From positions 26,279,915 through 26,343,914 of the forward strand of contig CAIIXF020000001.1 of assembly GCA_903813345.2 (NCBI GenBank): a stretch of DNA of 64,000 bases. Direction: 5' to 3'. The notes under the pieces were generated by a model. The model had not been told where the DNA came from. It saw only the letters and a list, made by a program, of their open reading frames with translations, and ran no database searches. Positions 15,201 through 23,014 of the stretch are shown piece after piece (position 1 is the first letter of the stretch; every line of letters begins with the position of its first letter). The translations under genes were made by a program, and so were the position numbers. The DNA comes from Owenia fusiformis. Taxonomy: Eukaryota > Annelida > Polychaeta > Sabellida > Oweniidae.

Positions 15201-18200
15201 TTAAAAGTGTCTGAGATAATACATGAAATTCAAATATTTTCAATTGTTTTGTGGGGGATGTGATGGGTGACCATCTCTCCTAGAAAATTTTACAATTTTA
15301 AGATGATATTTGTTACTTTCTAGGCACTTTTAGAGTGTACGAGTCAATAAAAGAAATGAACAACAATCACAATTCTTTTTCAAATTTTGGGGTGTCAAAG
15401 GGGGGGGGGGTGCCAAAGGGGGAGGTAGGGTTGGGGACTGGGGTGAAAGAGGGAGGAGCAAGTGTTTGTCCCCCATATTTGTCCCTCAGAAACATTGACC
15501 ATATAAAGGTGCTATTTGATGAAGTCTGGGCACCTAAAATGTTTTTGAGACAATACATGAAATAAAATCAGAATTTTTGTCAATTGTTTCGTGGGGGATG
15601 TGAGGGGTGGCCTACTTCCTTAGAAAATTTTGCAATTTTAAGATGCTATTTGGTGCTCTCTGGGCTCTCGGGGGGTGGGGTGCCCGAGGGGGAGCTGGCG
15701 TGATGATGCCAGAAAGGGAGCAAGTGTTAGTCCCCCAGAAACATTGACTATATCAAAGAGCTATTTGATGATGTCAGGGCACTTAAAAAGTGTCTGAGAC
15801 AATACATAAAATGAATTCAGAACTTTTCAATTGTTTTGTGGGGGGGTGAGGGGTGGTCCACTCCCCCTAGAAAACTTTACAATTTGAAGATGCTAGTTGG
15901 TGCTATCTAGGCACTTCCAAAGTGTATGAGTCAATAAAAAAAGATTAGAAAAAAAATCATAATTTTTTTTCAATTTTTTGGGGGGTGTCCAAGGGGGGTG
16001 GGTGCCCGAGGGGGAGGTGGGGTGAGGATGCCAGAGGGGGAGCAAGTGTTAGTCCTCCAGAAACATTTACTATATCAAGGAGCTATTTGATGATTGATGG
16101 CAGGGCACTTAAAATATGTCTGAGACAATACATAAAATAAATTCAGAACTTTTCAATTGTTTTGTGGGGGGTGTGAGGGGTCGCCCAAAATTTTTTTGGG
16201 GGTGTCAGAGGGGGGTGCATGTATTTTGTTTGATTTGTGATTAGTGATTTGTTTTTCATGATTCCTATCCTTAACATCATGCCACATACATATATTTCGA
16301 TATCCCTAACTGAAATTGATGATGCTTCTTGAACCAAAATAATACAATTAAATTATGTTTACTTCCAGGAAGTCGGTATAAATTTTACCTGGCCTTAGAA
16401 AACAGCGACTGCCCTGATTATATCACTGAGAAATCCTGGAGGAACTCTCTAACACATAACCTTGTACCGATAGTACGTGGGAAACTGAACAATTACAGAA
16501 AATACTTGCCCCCTGGATCATACATACACACTGATAATTTTGAATCTATAGAACAACTAGCCAGGCATTTATTGAATGTGTCTCAAAATAGAACACTCTA
16601 CGAGTCATATTTTACTTGGAAATTTAAGTATGAGGTCCATAACAGAGATACTTTTATGGACTTGTGTAGTATATGTGAGGTGGTGCATGATACATGGGAC
16701 ATAAAGCAATCCTGGGATCTAGATAACTGGTGGTCTCCAGACCAATGTTTGCATAATCAAACAGACTATCTGGCTTAAGATAGTTCCAGACTTTCAGAAA
16801 AAAACCGGAAAAAATGTGACATATCAGTTTAGCATGATTTTAACTAATATATATTCATATACAATTTGACAATGTTAACCATTTCATTTCTCGCTGGTTA
16901 TCATAACCAAATGGAAACAGTAAATGGAGATTCATATTTTTCATTTGGCTGAATTTTTTTATGTTTTCCTTTTTCAAATGCATGAGTACTCTACACCTTT
17001 TGTTTCAATAACTGATATACATCTTCATCTATATGGAGTTAACAAGACACATTACTTTCAAAAAATTGAATACATATAATACTCACCAACAATTACAGCT
17101 GAATTTGTCTCCCTCCCAGTACCAGGTGTTGTGCTGGAAGTAGTATGAGGTGTTCTTCTCGACCCTGGAGTACGGCTATTTATAGAGCTCGGCCCACCCT
17201 GTCTAGGGGTCTTGGAGCTCAAAGAGCCTGGTGTTCTAGACCTTGAGGTACCAGGTGCAGGAAAAGTGCTGGTTGATGAGCTGCTGCTTCCAGGCATAGT
17301 GGAGCTGAAACAAGTTTATGACTAGTTCAATAAAATATGTTTTCAATACCACTAGGACTAAATAAACCTTATACAGACAGATTTTCAAAATGAAACCATG
17401 TGAATTGGGTTGAAAGATTTTAATCAAAAATCTATCCCATTGCACTGACAGACAGACAAATAAAATAATATGATGCAATATTTGTAACCTTCTAACCCTT
17501 CTATTACAGAGCTGTCAAGTGTCCCGCGAATGGCGGGATTATCCCGCGAATTTGATCAAAATTAGGTTAATTCGCGTGTCCCGCAATGTCCCACGAAGTC
17601 CCGCAAATGTGGCTTTGACCTCCGCGAATTTCCGAAATTGTTGCAATCCCCTATATTGTGATTATCTTATCTTTTATAAGAAGCTAAGTTTTTGCACTTT
17701 TGAGGAGTAAAGTTTACCTAATTTTATGTACCTAGCATGCTGTTTGGTATCAAAATAAAGGGGAAAGGTTCAACTTTCATTTTAATTACGAAAATAGGGA
17801 TGTAGGTCACAAATAGTTCCAACGTTGGCCTTTTTACTACCCGTGTGGCCTTCATCTCAGAACTGAGCAAATATTAGCAAACGCGAGTTACAATAAATGG
17901 ACGCTGATATCTAGAAAGGGTTTGTAGAAAAACACGTGCTCCATGCTGGGTTCAAACTTGGTACCCAGTACCTGGTCAAAAAAACGGGAACCCAAAAAAC
18001 GAAAAATACGAATATATACAGTAACATAATAGATAATGAGAAAACGTGTAAGATTTGTTTTGAATTTACAAAAATGTATGTAACATCCTTCAAAATTGAG
18101 CTAGAAGCTTCAAATGAAAAGCATATTTTAAGGCTCTTTTCTTCCTCTATCGCAGGCCTGTCAACTGTCCCGCAATTTGCGTATTTGTCACGCATTTGCT

Positions 18201-20609
18201 GAAGAATTTGAAGTCACGCCAGTTATTTTTGCGTGACAGAAAATGTCACGCAAATACGCATTTTACCTGTTAATTGTCAAGCAAAGATATTTCTGTGGAA
18301 AAATTTCTAAAAAAAGATCGTCTACACAGCAAAAATACGAACGGCGGAAAAAAACGTACGCATTTCGTCCGGACTTTTCACGCGAATTACGTATATGTCA
18401 CGCATTCTGTTCGAAATTTTCCGTATTGGGATAACTTAAATTATGATTAATAATCAAAATCTTACACGTTGCATCATTTAAATTAACACACGTCACCTCT
18501 CTGCTAAAGCAACGATAGCTATTTACAGGTTTAAATCATAATCAAAACAATTCATATACCAACATACGAAGTATTGAAAATAGAGTAAGATTGATTTGTC
18601 TTGTTTTTCAAATCGTCTTACAATGCCATTGGCGTAGCCAGGAGGGGGTGCGATCGCACCCCCCCCCCCTTCATTACCAATGGAAATATGACCATGATGA
18701 TAGAGGAAGAAAAGAGCCTTAAAATGCTTTTTATTTGAAGCTTCTAGCTCAATTTTGAAGGAAGTAACATACATTTTTATAATTCAAAACAAATCTTACA
18801 CGTTTTCTAATGATCTAATTATGTTGTATATTCGTATATTTCGTTTTTTGGGTACCCGTTTTTTTTCGACCGGGTACCAAGTTTGAACCCAGCATGGAGG
18901 ATTTACTACCCAGTACCCGGTTTTTTCTACAAACCCTATCTAGAAAAGTAACCTCATTTCCTATAATTTGATGTAGATTAATAGAACCCCTATATCATGG
19001 GCTTTCAATTGAAAGCCCATGCCTACAGTATATGAATAGGTACATTTTAATATATAACATTATGGGGGTAAGCGTTTCATAGTTGGTCACGACGCCAGAA
19101 GTGCAAAGTATTGTTCCGAATTTTTGAATTTCGTGTTAGATTACGGTACTCACACCTGAAGCATGGTTTTTGTTTTTGATAAATTACAATGAAGTATAAT
19201 AATATTCCTATGCGTATTTTGTGAAATTGTGTTGACGTTTATTTAAGTTACAATGTAACGGTGCATTATATTTGATTAATCAGTATCTGAAAGTTTGATT
19301 TAAGTACTTTTACACGCTTTTACATTAGTCCCAATCACGCAAATCCCTTGAATGTCCCGGAACATCCTGCAAATTTAGGTGGATGTCCCGCGAAATCCCG
19401 CAAATTTAGGGCACTTTGTCTAAAAAATCGGTCCCTCTATGAAGTTTTTGGTGGTACCCCTGTTAACTGTCCCGCAATTAGGGTGTTTGTCCCTCGAATG
19501 GTCCCGCGAAATCCCGCGAATTTGATAAAAAAAATTGGCCTATTAGCACAATCACGCAAATCCCTTAAACGTCCCGCGAAATCCCGCGAATTTAGTAGAT
19601 GTCCCGCAAAATCCCGCAAATTTTGGGCACTTGGTCTAAAACATCTGTCCCGCGAGAAAATCTTTAGGGGTTGACAGTACTGCTATTAGATATAAGTCAT
19701 ATCTAATAATGCCATACTCTAAAAATATGAATTCAAATCTCCTCAATCAAAAAGAACAAAAATCAATAATCTCACATTTTTGAAGTGAAAAAAATAATTT
19801 TGATTTGTATGGAAATTGGAAAAACAGATAGACTCATGGACAGATGGGTGGACAGAGGGCTTTACTATATGGTCTATATCCCTATCAAACTTTGTTCGAT
19901 GGAATAATAAAATATTCATGGTAAGAAATTGCCCCATTTGATATATAAATCACATGACCATATGTGGACTAATATTAGCTGTAAGTTAATTTTTACTTTA
20001 ATGAACCATATTCATTTAAACATATGTTATTTATTGTAATATAAAAATCTACACATTTATTGAAACATATGAAAATAAGTTATTGAACAACCATGGTATA
20101 TTGTTAATTACCTTGCCTTGTTGTTCGGAGCAGAATGCCTCATACTTGGCATTGAAGAGGACCCAATAGAAGATGTGTTGCCCCATTTAGTACTACTACA
20201 CTCAGTGTTGGATGTTACAGCACTGCTAGGTGTTTCTAGTAACCCAAAATCTGCAATTACGAAAATGAGCAATTTATCCTTGATTTAAATATAAGGAGTT
20301 TGCATCATTGGGAACATTTAGATATATTGAGTTTGAGCTATGAAAATCAAGTCTTAATTCCAGCAAACTTGTATAAATGGTGTTGTAAAAATCAAAGAAA
20401 GATAATTATTTTTATAGTTATTTGTAAATGTTACAATTGGACCATTTAGCAGGGCTAGGGCATGATGCATCATTTTCCTGTATGTGGGAACCTGAGAAAT
20501 GTTACTCTTTTTCCTGGTAATGTTTTCTGAAAATATGTTGTTTTTTAGAATAGTAATAAAATAACTCACTATACTTTGGATCTTTTACACCAACTGCAAA
20601 ACCTGACAT
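215..20609 (-). CDS. MSH4: MutS homolog 4, 5' half (partial, 10 coding exons)
   Basis: Meiosis-specific MutS homologue that pairs with MSH5 as a clamp stabilising crossover intermediates in the nucleus. Coding exons in transcript order: 20570-20609, 20112-20250, 17087-17304, 9910-10058, 9442-9565, 8026-8092, 7481-7602, 6419-6562, 5847-6118, 215-334. All junctions are GT-AG and keep one frame (1395 nt, 465 residues). The start ATG at 20609 is chosen because KYNFGLLETP, spliced across exons 1-2, matches the extreme N-terminus of vertebrate MSH4. Residues 14-130 are Ser/Thr/Pro-rich and low complexity; conserved MutS connector begins with [14 protein letters not shown] in exon 4, then KYYCLA...LLKYVEF (exons 6-7), [11 protein letters not shown] (exon 8), [16 protein letters not shown] (exon 9) and CLNMRTQK-like NLNMRTQK (exon 10). 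Like other MSH4 proteins it lacks MutS domain I. The clamp end and ATPase domain lie beyond base 1. Two plus-strand genes are nested in introns 3 and 9. Confidence 0.95.
386..525 (-). mobile_element. Short MITE of the GTCACCACC family
   Basis: Begins with AACAAGGCATTAACAT followed by ATGTCACCACCT and ends with ATATGTCACCAC. The same ends recur at 6721, 8239, 20789, 49130 and 58797, so this is a deletion-type copy of that family inside MSH4 intron 9. Confidence 0.6.
785..2333. mobile_element. 1.5-kb element with about 55-bp terminal inverted repeats
   Basis: The left end (GGGTAACCCAAACAAAGC, then CAGTCATCCAGTAT) is repeated as its reverse complement at the right end (ATACTGGATGACTG, then GCTTTGATTGGGTTACCC). 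No transposase reading frame is visible, so it is probably non-autonomous. It lies in MSH4 intron 9, upstream of the nested channel gene. Exact edges and target-site duplication are not certain. Confidence 0.7.
2733..2890. mobile_element. Short MITE with GTTCACT repeats
   Basis: Inverted ends AACCTGTTTACAGTGAACACC and GGTGTTCAGTATGACAGGTT frame about 160 bp, with several internal GGTGTTCACTA copies. No coding capacity. Confidence 0.55.
2927..3214 (+). other. Unrecognised 95-codon open frame
   Basis: An ATG-initiated frame of 95 codons starts shortly after the preceding MITE. The product has an acidic/basic N-terminal third ([14 protein letters not shown]) followed by aromatic- and Ile-rich sequence. 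I recognise no family. It is about 570 bp upstream of the nested channel gene and on the same strand, but has no splice link to it that I can see. It may be a chance frame in AT-rich DNA or a transposon remnant. Confidence 0.15.
3782..5359 (+). CDS. DEG/ENaC/ASIC-family sodium channel subunit (single exon)
   Basis: A 525-residue amiloride-sensitive-type cation channel subunit, expected in the plasma membrane as a trimer. Features in order: cytoplasmic N-terminus with the His-Gly gating motif (H25-G26 in [10 protein letters not shown]); TM1 about residues 37-62; the family signature DFPAVTVC at 81-88; a large extracellular domain with about sixteen cysteines, including the CPLSCSY cluster; TM2 about 481-510 with the GxS selectivity-filter triplet GMS (494-496) followed by [11 protein letters not shown]; short basic C-terminus. 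The length is normal for the family and the frame is uninterrupted. It is intronless and entirely inside MSH4 intron 9 on the opposite strand. The ligand (peptide, proton or mechanical) cannot be told from sequence; the FMRFamide-gated/ASIC-like branch is possible. Downstream sequence to 5846 is probably 3' UTR/intron; no clear AATAAA seen. Confidence 0.9.
   Translation: MQSNEGKNNDDQGTISHYMSLITTHGCQQIYQSRSKIVKICWTIFLLASVCVATYFVFVAINKYYKYRTHEDTSLKDTYVDFPAVTVCRLDDDGLSRLRSHHAPDKGDAELMIQDVNVLKKIIDSLKDLDLFPLLSKNVQRLLDPQTVLQAFPAIAEYLTYDYERFIVSCQFKDQDCNKTHFVEKMNGKYFNCFTFNHSGIIKKEGPTSGLSLVFYLDTLQENELIDISLEDSAMRFTDSGIKVAIHEPNTIPDMINDGFIVALGHSTNIAVKQSVFEKMESPWGECDKSRVKITDIANEDTDVVYNQKTCMKICQQRYIQGKCGCLNIMLPVPNDLKNEKYCFYIDQDNILQNPNWTHLFLEELKHVDCENKHLLDLPDSYVGQYKCDCPLSCSYKTYDSLISQANWPPQNGVRRFIKKYINEHPTLLNGTDIYKTYEENDTSGDLYNMVQSNFLRLNVYHRSLTVQTTTEVAAYTLQDLVSEIGGIIGICVGMSFLSILELFQLIAIVVNIYRKKARGSRSTN
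6720..6860 (-). mobile_element. Short MITE of the GTCACCACC family
   Basis: Same AACAAGGCATTAACAT and ATGTCACCACCTG end as the copy at 386, and a matching right side ending ACAATATCACCACA. Lies in MSH4 intron 7. Confidence 0.6.
7012..7380. repeat. 82-bp minisatellite, 4 to 5 copies
   Basis: The unit containing GATGAGCTTACACAGATCAA recurs at about 7022, 7104, 7186, 7268 and 7350, i.e. every 82 bp, nearly identical between copies. A degraded shorter ATAGATCATGATGTGCC pattern extends to about 7480. It sits in MSH4 intron 7, next to exon 7. Confidence 0.9.
8239..9106 (-). mobile_element. GTCACCACC-family element with 3 copies of the AGGTCA minisatellite
   Basis: Left end ACAAGGCATTAACATG and AATGTCACCACCTAG; the right side carries TTTTTTTGTGACGGCG, which corresponds to the start of the large copy at 49130 in reverse. 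Between about 8680 and 9060 three units with GAAGCAAGTTGAAAAA and AAGGTCATTGAAGG match the satellite units of the 49-kb copy on the other strand. The stretch 8290-8580 is unlike the other copies and may be a further insertion. It lies in MSH4 intron 5. Confidence 0.7.
10370..10990. repeat. Repeated MITE units (GTCTCGATTTGGAGAA ends)
   Basis: About 190-bp units with ends like TTTGGAGAACGAAGTTCATCAG and TTCATTCTCCAAATCGAGACTTG appear twice in tandem; the second unit is split by a 195-bp block at 10650-10848. A related two-unit cluster is at 43310-43710. In MSH4 intron 3. Confidence 0.65.
10650..10848 (+). repeat. 195-bp dispersed repeat, copy 1
   Basis: From ACATCGATATGCATAAACATC to TCTCGTAATAAATTGATAA. 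Nearly identical to 11277-11474. It interrupts a MITE unit here, which shows it is mobile or was duplicated after that MITE inserted. No terminal inverted repeats are obvious. Confidence 0.75.
11176..12020. mobile_element. Composite element with ACAGGGTGAC ends
   Basis: Outer inverted ends ACAGGGTGAC (11176) and GTCACCCTGT (12020). Inside are the second copy of the 195-bp repeat (11277-11474) and a complete 415-bp MITE (about 11497-11912), so three repeat families are stacked. MSH4 intron 3. Confidence 0.6.
11497..11912 (+). mobile_element. MITE family with CAGATGCGAGTAG ends, complete copy
   Basis: Begins CAGATGCGAGTAGGAAGTTACC and ends TTTCTACTCGCATC. The same roughly 420-bp sequence occurs inverted at 62290-62717, truncated at 46508-46745, and as an end fragment at 20925-20977. 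No coding capacity. Confidence 0.8.
12021..12853. other. MSH4 intron 3, no feature recognised
   Basis: AT-rich intron sequence with no open frame, repeat or RNA gene I can recognise. Confidence 0.5.
12854..13490. mobile_element. 640-bp fold-back element
   Basis: Arms with AAAGGTCTATGTGCAGTATA / TACTGCACATGGACCTTT and AAACAATATGTTTTCTT / AAAGAAAACATATTGTTTT are inverted relative to each other; inner parts (AGAGGATCTTACTTTTCTC / AAAAAGATCCTCTTTTGAG) also pair. The whole could fold into one imperfect hairpin. It ends about 100 bp before the fucosyltransferase start codon. Confidence 0.7.
13594..16778 (+). CDS. Alpha-1,3-fucosyltransferase-like enzyme (GT10), 2 exons
   Basis: Golgi type II membrane enzyme expected to move fucose from GDP-fucose to GlcNAc-containing glycans. 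Exons 13594-14440 and 16369-16778 join in frame (418 residues); the junction makes [21 protein letters not shown] short cytoplasmic tail and a signal anchor ([17 protein letters not shown], about residues 26-42) precede a stem and the GT10 domain. The diagnostic GDP-fucose-binding motif [19 protein letters not shown], then PIVRG, lies at the start of exon 2. A strong acceptor (TTTTTTTTCAG) at 13668-13678 just before the anchor suggests an upstream first exon; then the true N-terminus would differ from the ATG at 13594. The gene is nested in MSH4 intron 3 on the opposite strand. Acceptor specificity is not predictable. Confidence 0.88.
14720..16200 (+). repeat. G-rich minisatellite, about 330-bp units, in the fucosyltransferase intron
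   Basis: Units containing TTTTCAATTGTTTTGTGGGGG, then CCTAGAAAATTTTACAATTTTAAGATGCTATTTGG and GTCTGGGCACTT recur at about 14940, 15240, 15580, 15826 and 16153 (spacing about 250-340 bp). Plus-strand runs of 5 to 10 G are frequent, e.g. around 15400 and 16000. The array fills most of the intron 14441-16368. Confidence 0.8.
16779..17086. other. Fucosyltransferase 3' flank within MSH4 intron 3
   Basis: AT-rich sequence between the fucosyltransferase stop and MSH4 exon 3. I see no gene, repeat or clear polyadenylation hexamer. Confidence 0.5.
17512..19677 (+). mobile_element. Composite transposon, left copy (CTGTCAA ends)
   Basis: Starts CTGTCAAGTGTCCCGCGAAT and ends GGGGTTGACAG. Both ends are rich in TCCCGCGAA / CCCGCAAAT repeats. 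It is interrupted by a second element at 17918-18935 which itself contains a fragment of a third. An inverted copy with the same interruption is at 23015-24942. No transposase reading frame remains. Confidence 0.8.
17918..18935 (+). mobile_element. Fold-back element inserted in the left composite copy
   Basis: Long inverted arms of about 240 bp: GGGTTTGTAGAAAA...CTCCATGCTGGGTTCAAAC on the left, GTTTGAACCCAGCATGGAG...CTACAAACCC on the right. The arms include CAAAATTGAGCTAGAAGCTTC and its complement. The centre holds a third, GGCCTGTCAACT-type fragment (18154-18437) and a C-rich GGCGTAGCCAGG-type fragment (about 18630-18670). Confidence 0.75.
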
Positions 20610-20760
20610 GGCTTTTATCTGGCCTTGCAAATCTGAAAACAGCAGGATTTGTAATTAGTGCTGCCTTACAAAACAATTCACATGCAAGTTCAGAAAATAA
20701 TTTAACAATCACCTTACCTTCAGATATAGCACCTTCTAAAAGTGACAACAAAAAATGATA
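20570..20760 (-). promoter_or_regulatory. MSH4 5' end, likely 5' UTR exons
   Basis: The first coding exon has an acceptor (GCTGTTTTCAG) about 24 bases upstream of the ATG, so at least one noncoding exon precedes it. A candidate is an 18-base segment between acceptor TCACTTTTAG and donor GTAAGG near 20718-20735. The transcription start is not visible. Confidence 0.35.
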
Positions 20761-20788
20761 TAGTGTAAAACATTTGACACAATATTTA

Positions 20789-20890
20789 ACAAGGCATTAA
20801 CATTCAAAATATCATCACCTGCCATTTGTTACAGATCTCAACCAGAATGCCACACACACCAACCACCAACCAAACTGACAATATTCAAGT
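20789..20890 (-). mobile_element. Short GTCACCACC-family MITE fragment
   Basis: AACAAGGCATTAACATTC with ATCATCACCTGCCATTTGTTACAG, close to the copy at 6720. Diverged and shorter. Confidence 0.5.
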
Positions 20891-20924
20891 TTAGGGAACT
20901 TTCTTAGGCCATGTTAATTAACCT

Positions 20925-20977
20925 GAATCAGCCACCTGGTGGTGAAACTGGTAACTACCTACTTGCATCTGAGTATT
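20925..20977 (-). mobile_element. End fragment of the CAGATGCGAGTAG MITE
   Basis: TCAGCCACCTGGTGGTGAAACTGG followed by TACTTGCATCTGAG matches one end of the complete copies at 11497 and 62290. Confidence 0.6.
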
Positions 20978-21561
20978 TAATATTAGCAAATTCCCCACAT
21001 CTTTCTCTATTTTGATGCCAGAAATCAACATATTATTCGAAGTGTATTCAGAAAATCTTGAATGCTCACTGAATGACGTCATTAGTCCATCCATTAGACC
21101 AATTTCAATATGCAACGATGTCTTTTCTCAATACAGATTTACGTGATAGGCATATGTCTTATCTGGAGACCTCTGAACCCCAGGGTTTCCCCCTCTTGCT
21201 GAATATCAAGCCACAGACTATAGCCCTACATGCATAGGCGTAGCCTGACTGAAAGCTGGCTACACCCCTGTACATGAATGGCAGAATATTGGCCAGGCGG
21301 GCTAGATCTACATTGTGATTCTCAATCTCATTCTGGCTACCCTATGCATAAGTCTTGCAACAGATAGCATGTGCTATGCATTCATTTGACTTTGCTTAAA
21401 AATAGAGCTTTGTGTTCACTCTTTCAGTTTTCAATTAATCTTTGAACTCACTGAGCTAATCAGAGTTCGTTGTCGAAATAAGGACAACTTTCTATGTATG
21501 GTCATTTTTTCTGACGTAATCGCATAATTATTATGCACGCATTTAGCACCTATTCCTTCCA

Positions 21562-21677
21562 GCTACCCCCATAAATGTGGGGTCGAATTGGTGTTTTTTC
21601 TTATTTTTTAATATTTTAGTGCAAGAATGATAAAATATAAGAAAAAACGCCAATTCGACCCCACATTTATGGGGGTA
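21562..21677. mobile_element. 115-bp hairpin MITE
   Basis: Arms TACCCCCATAAATGTGGGGTCGAATTGG... and its complement ...CCAATTCGACCCCACATTTATGGGGGTA are near-perfect over about 40 bp with a short AT-rich loop. Confidence 0.75.
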
Positions 21678-21844
21678 CTTCCAGCTTGCTGATTGGTTGA
21701 GAAAAGGGTCAGCGTGGTAGGTTTGAAATGATTTATGACCTGATCTGTCATGGGCATCGGTTGTGGGGGCGGAGCTGCTAAACTGTATCTTCAAAACCCA
21801 TTCAGGGTACCTTGGCATCCAATCCTCTTACTTGTGGACAATAA

Positions 21845-22965
21845 CAGGCCTGTCAACTGTCCCGCAATTTGCGTATTTGTCACGCATTTGCTGAAGAATT
21901 TGAACAGAAAATGTCACGCAAATACGCATTTTACCTGGTAATTGTCAAGCAAAAATATTTCTGTAGAAATTTTTTTTAAAAAAATCATCTACACAGCAAA
22001 AATACGAACGCCGGAAAAAAACGTACGCACTTTTCGCGCGAATTACGTATATGTCACGCATTCCGTTCGTAATTTTTCGTACCTACCCCCCCCCCCCCCC
22101 CCCCCCCCATTGATGGATGTTTGAAACGCGAGCGTAGTGAGCGCGAAAAATTTGAGGTGTTCAAAATTTGGTAAGATGTAATAAAATTTAGACCAAGGTG
22201 TTCAAAATTTGGATGAAGGTGTTCAAAATTTGGATCAAGGTGTTCAGATTTGGACCAAGGTGTCCACATTTTGAGGGGAGGTGTTCAACTTACTCTACCG
22301 AGCTGACAGAAGTCAGCTCTGGGAAGTTGGATGTATGTGAACTTGAAAAGAATAAATCGAGCCCATTTTGACTAAACGCTGTACTGAGTAGCGTTTATAA
22401 TACGCTATATATTTGAATCAATACATAATTTATTTGTTGTTACCTTATTTTGTTCCTTCAACAGTCTGTTGTTGTAGTAAATCAATGTTCTTGTAGACAA
22501 CAAAACTTTTGAATTTAGATTCCAGCCATTTTAGGTCACGCGAGATCTCGTGACTTTCGAAAGTAAAAATTTACTACAAAATAACTCGCGCTAGCTAAAT
22601 ATGATATAGTCACGTGATCTCTCAGCGGTAATACCCATGCGCATAAAAGTACAATGCGCATGTGCACGCATGCGTAAAAAGTTAGAAAATGGTGCGCGCC
22701 AGATTTGGAATTTCTCCATTTTAACTGCAATTACACAAGAAGTAGGACTTATTGTCACCGCGCGTGATGAAAAGGGCAAGTTACATTCAATTATCTTCTT
22801 AAATACCGTTTCTTATTCCAGCGCGCCTGCTGGAAGTTGGAGAAAACCGCTTCACAGGACGGTATATTCTAACGGTGCTTCAGCTGGCTTTTGAGCCAGC
22901 TGTGTTCAGTAATGTTCAACATTTCCAAGTCACTCATGTTAGGTGTTCCCAAGTTGACAGGCCTG
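21845..22965 (+). mobile_element. 1.1-kb element with CAGGCCTGTCAACTT ends
   Basis: Perfect 14-15 bp terminal inverted repeats, CAGGCCTGTCAACT and AGTTGACAGGCCTG. Contains CACGCAAATACGC motifs, a run of about 22 C at 22087, a short array of GGTGTTCAAAATTTGGA units at 22150-22290, and a GC-rich stretch with CATGCGCA repeats near 22640. No transposase frame. The related fragment at 18154 lacks the right end. Confidence 0.75.
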
Positions 22966-23014
22966 CAATAATCATGTAGGTTTTACTTATATACCTATGA
23001 AGTGGTACACAGTA

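Noticed and set aside
17936-19674. Several open frames of 60-108 codons in the composite transposons
   Set aside because: They translate inverted arms and TCCCGCGAA repeats on both strands; no transposase motif.
20569-20751. 60-codon minus-strand frame overlapping MSH4 exon 1
   Set aside because: It reads through an acceptor in a different frame from the one that joins to exon 2 and has no conserved sequence.
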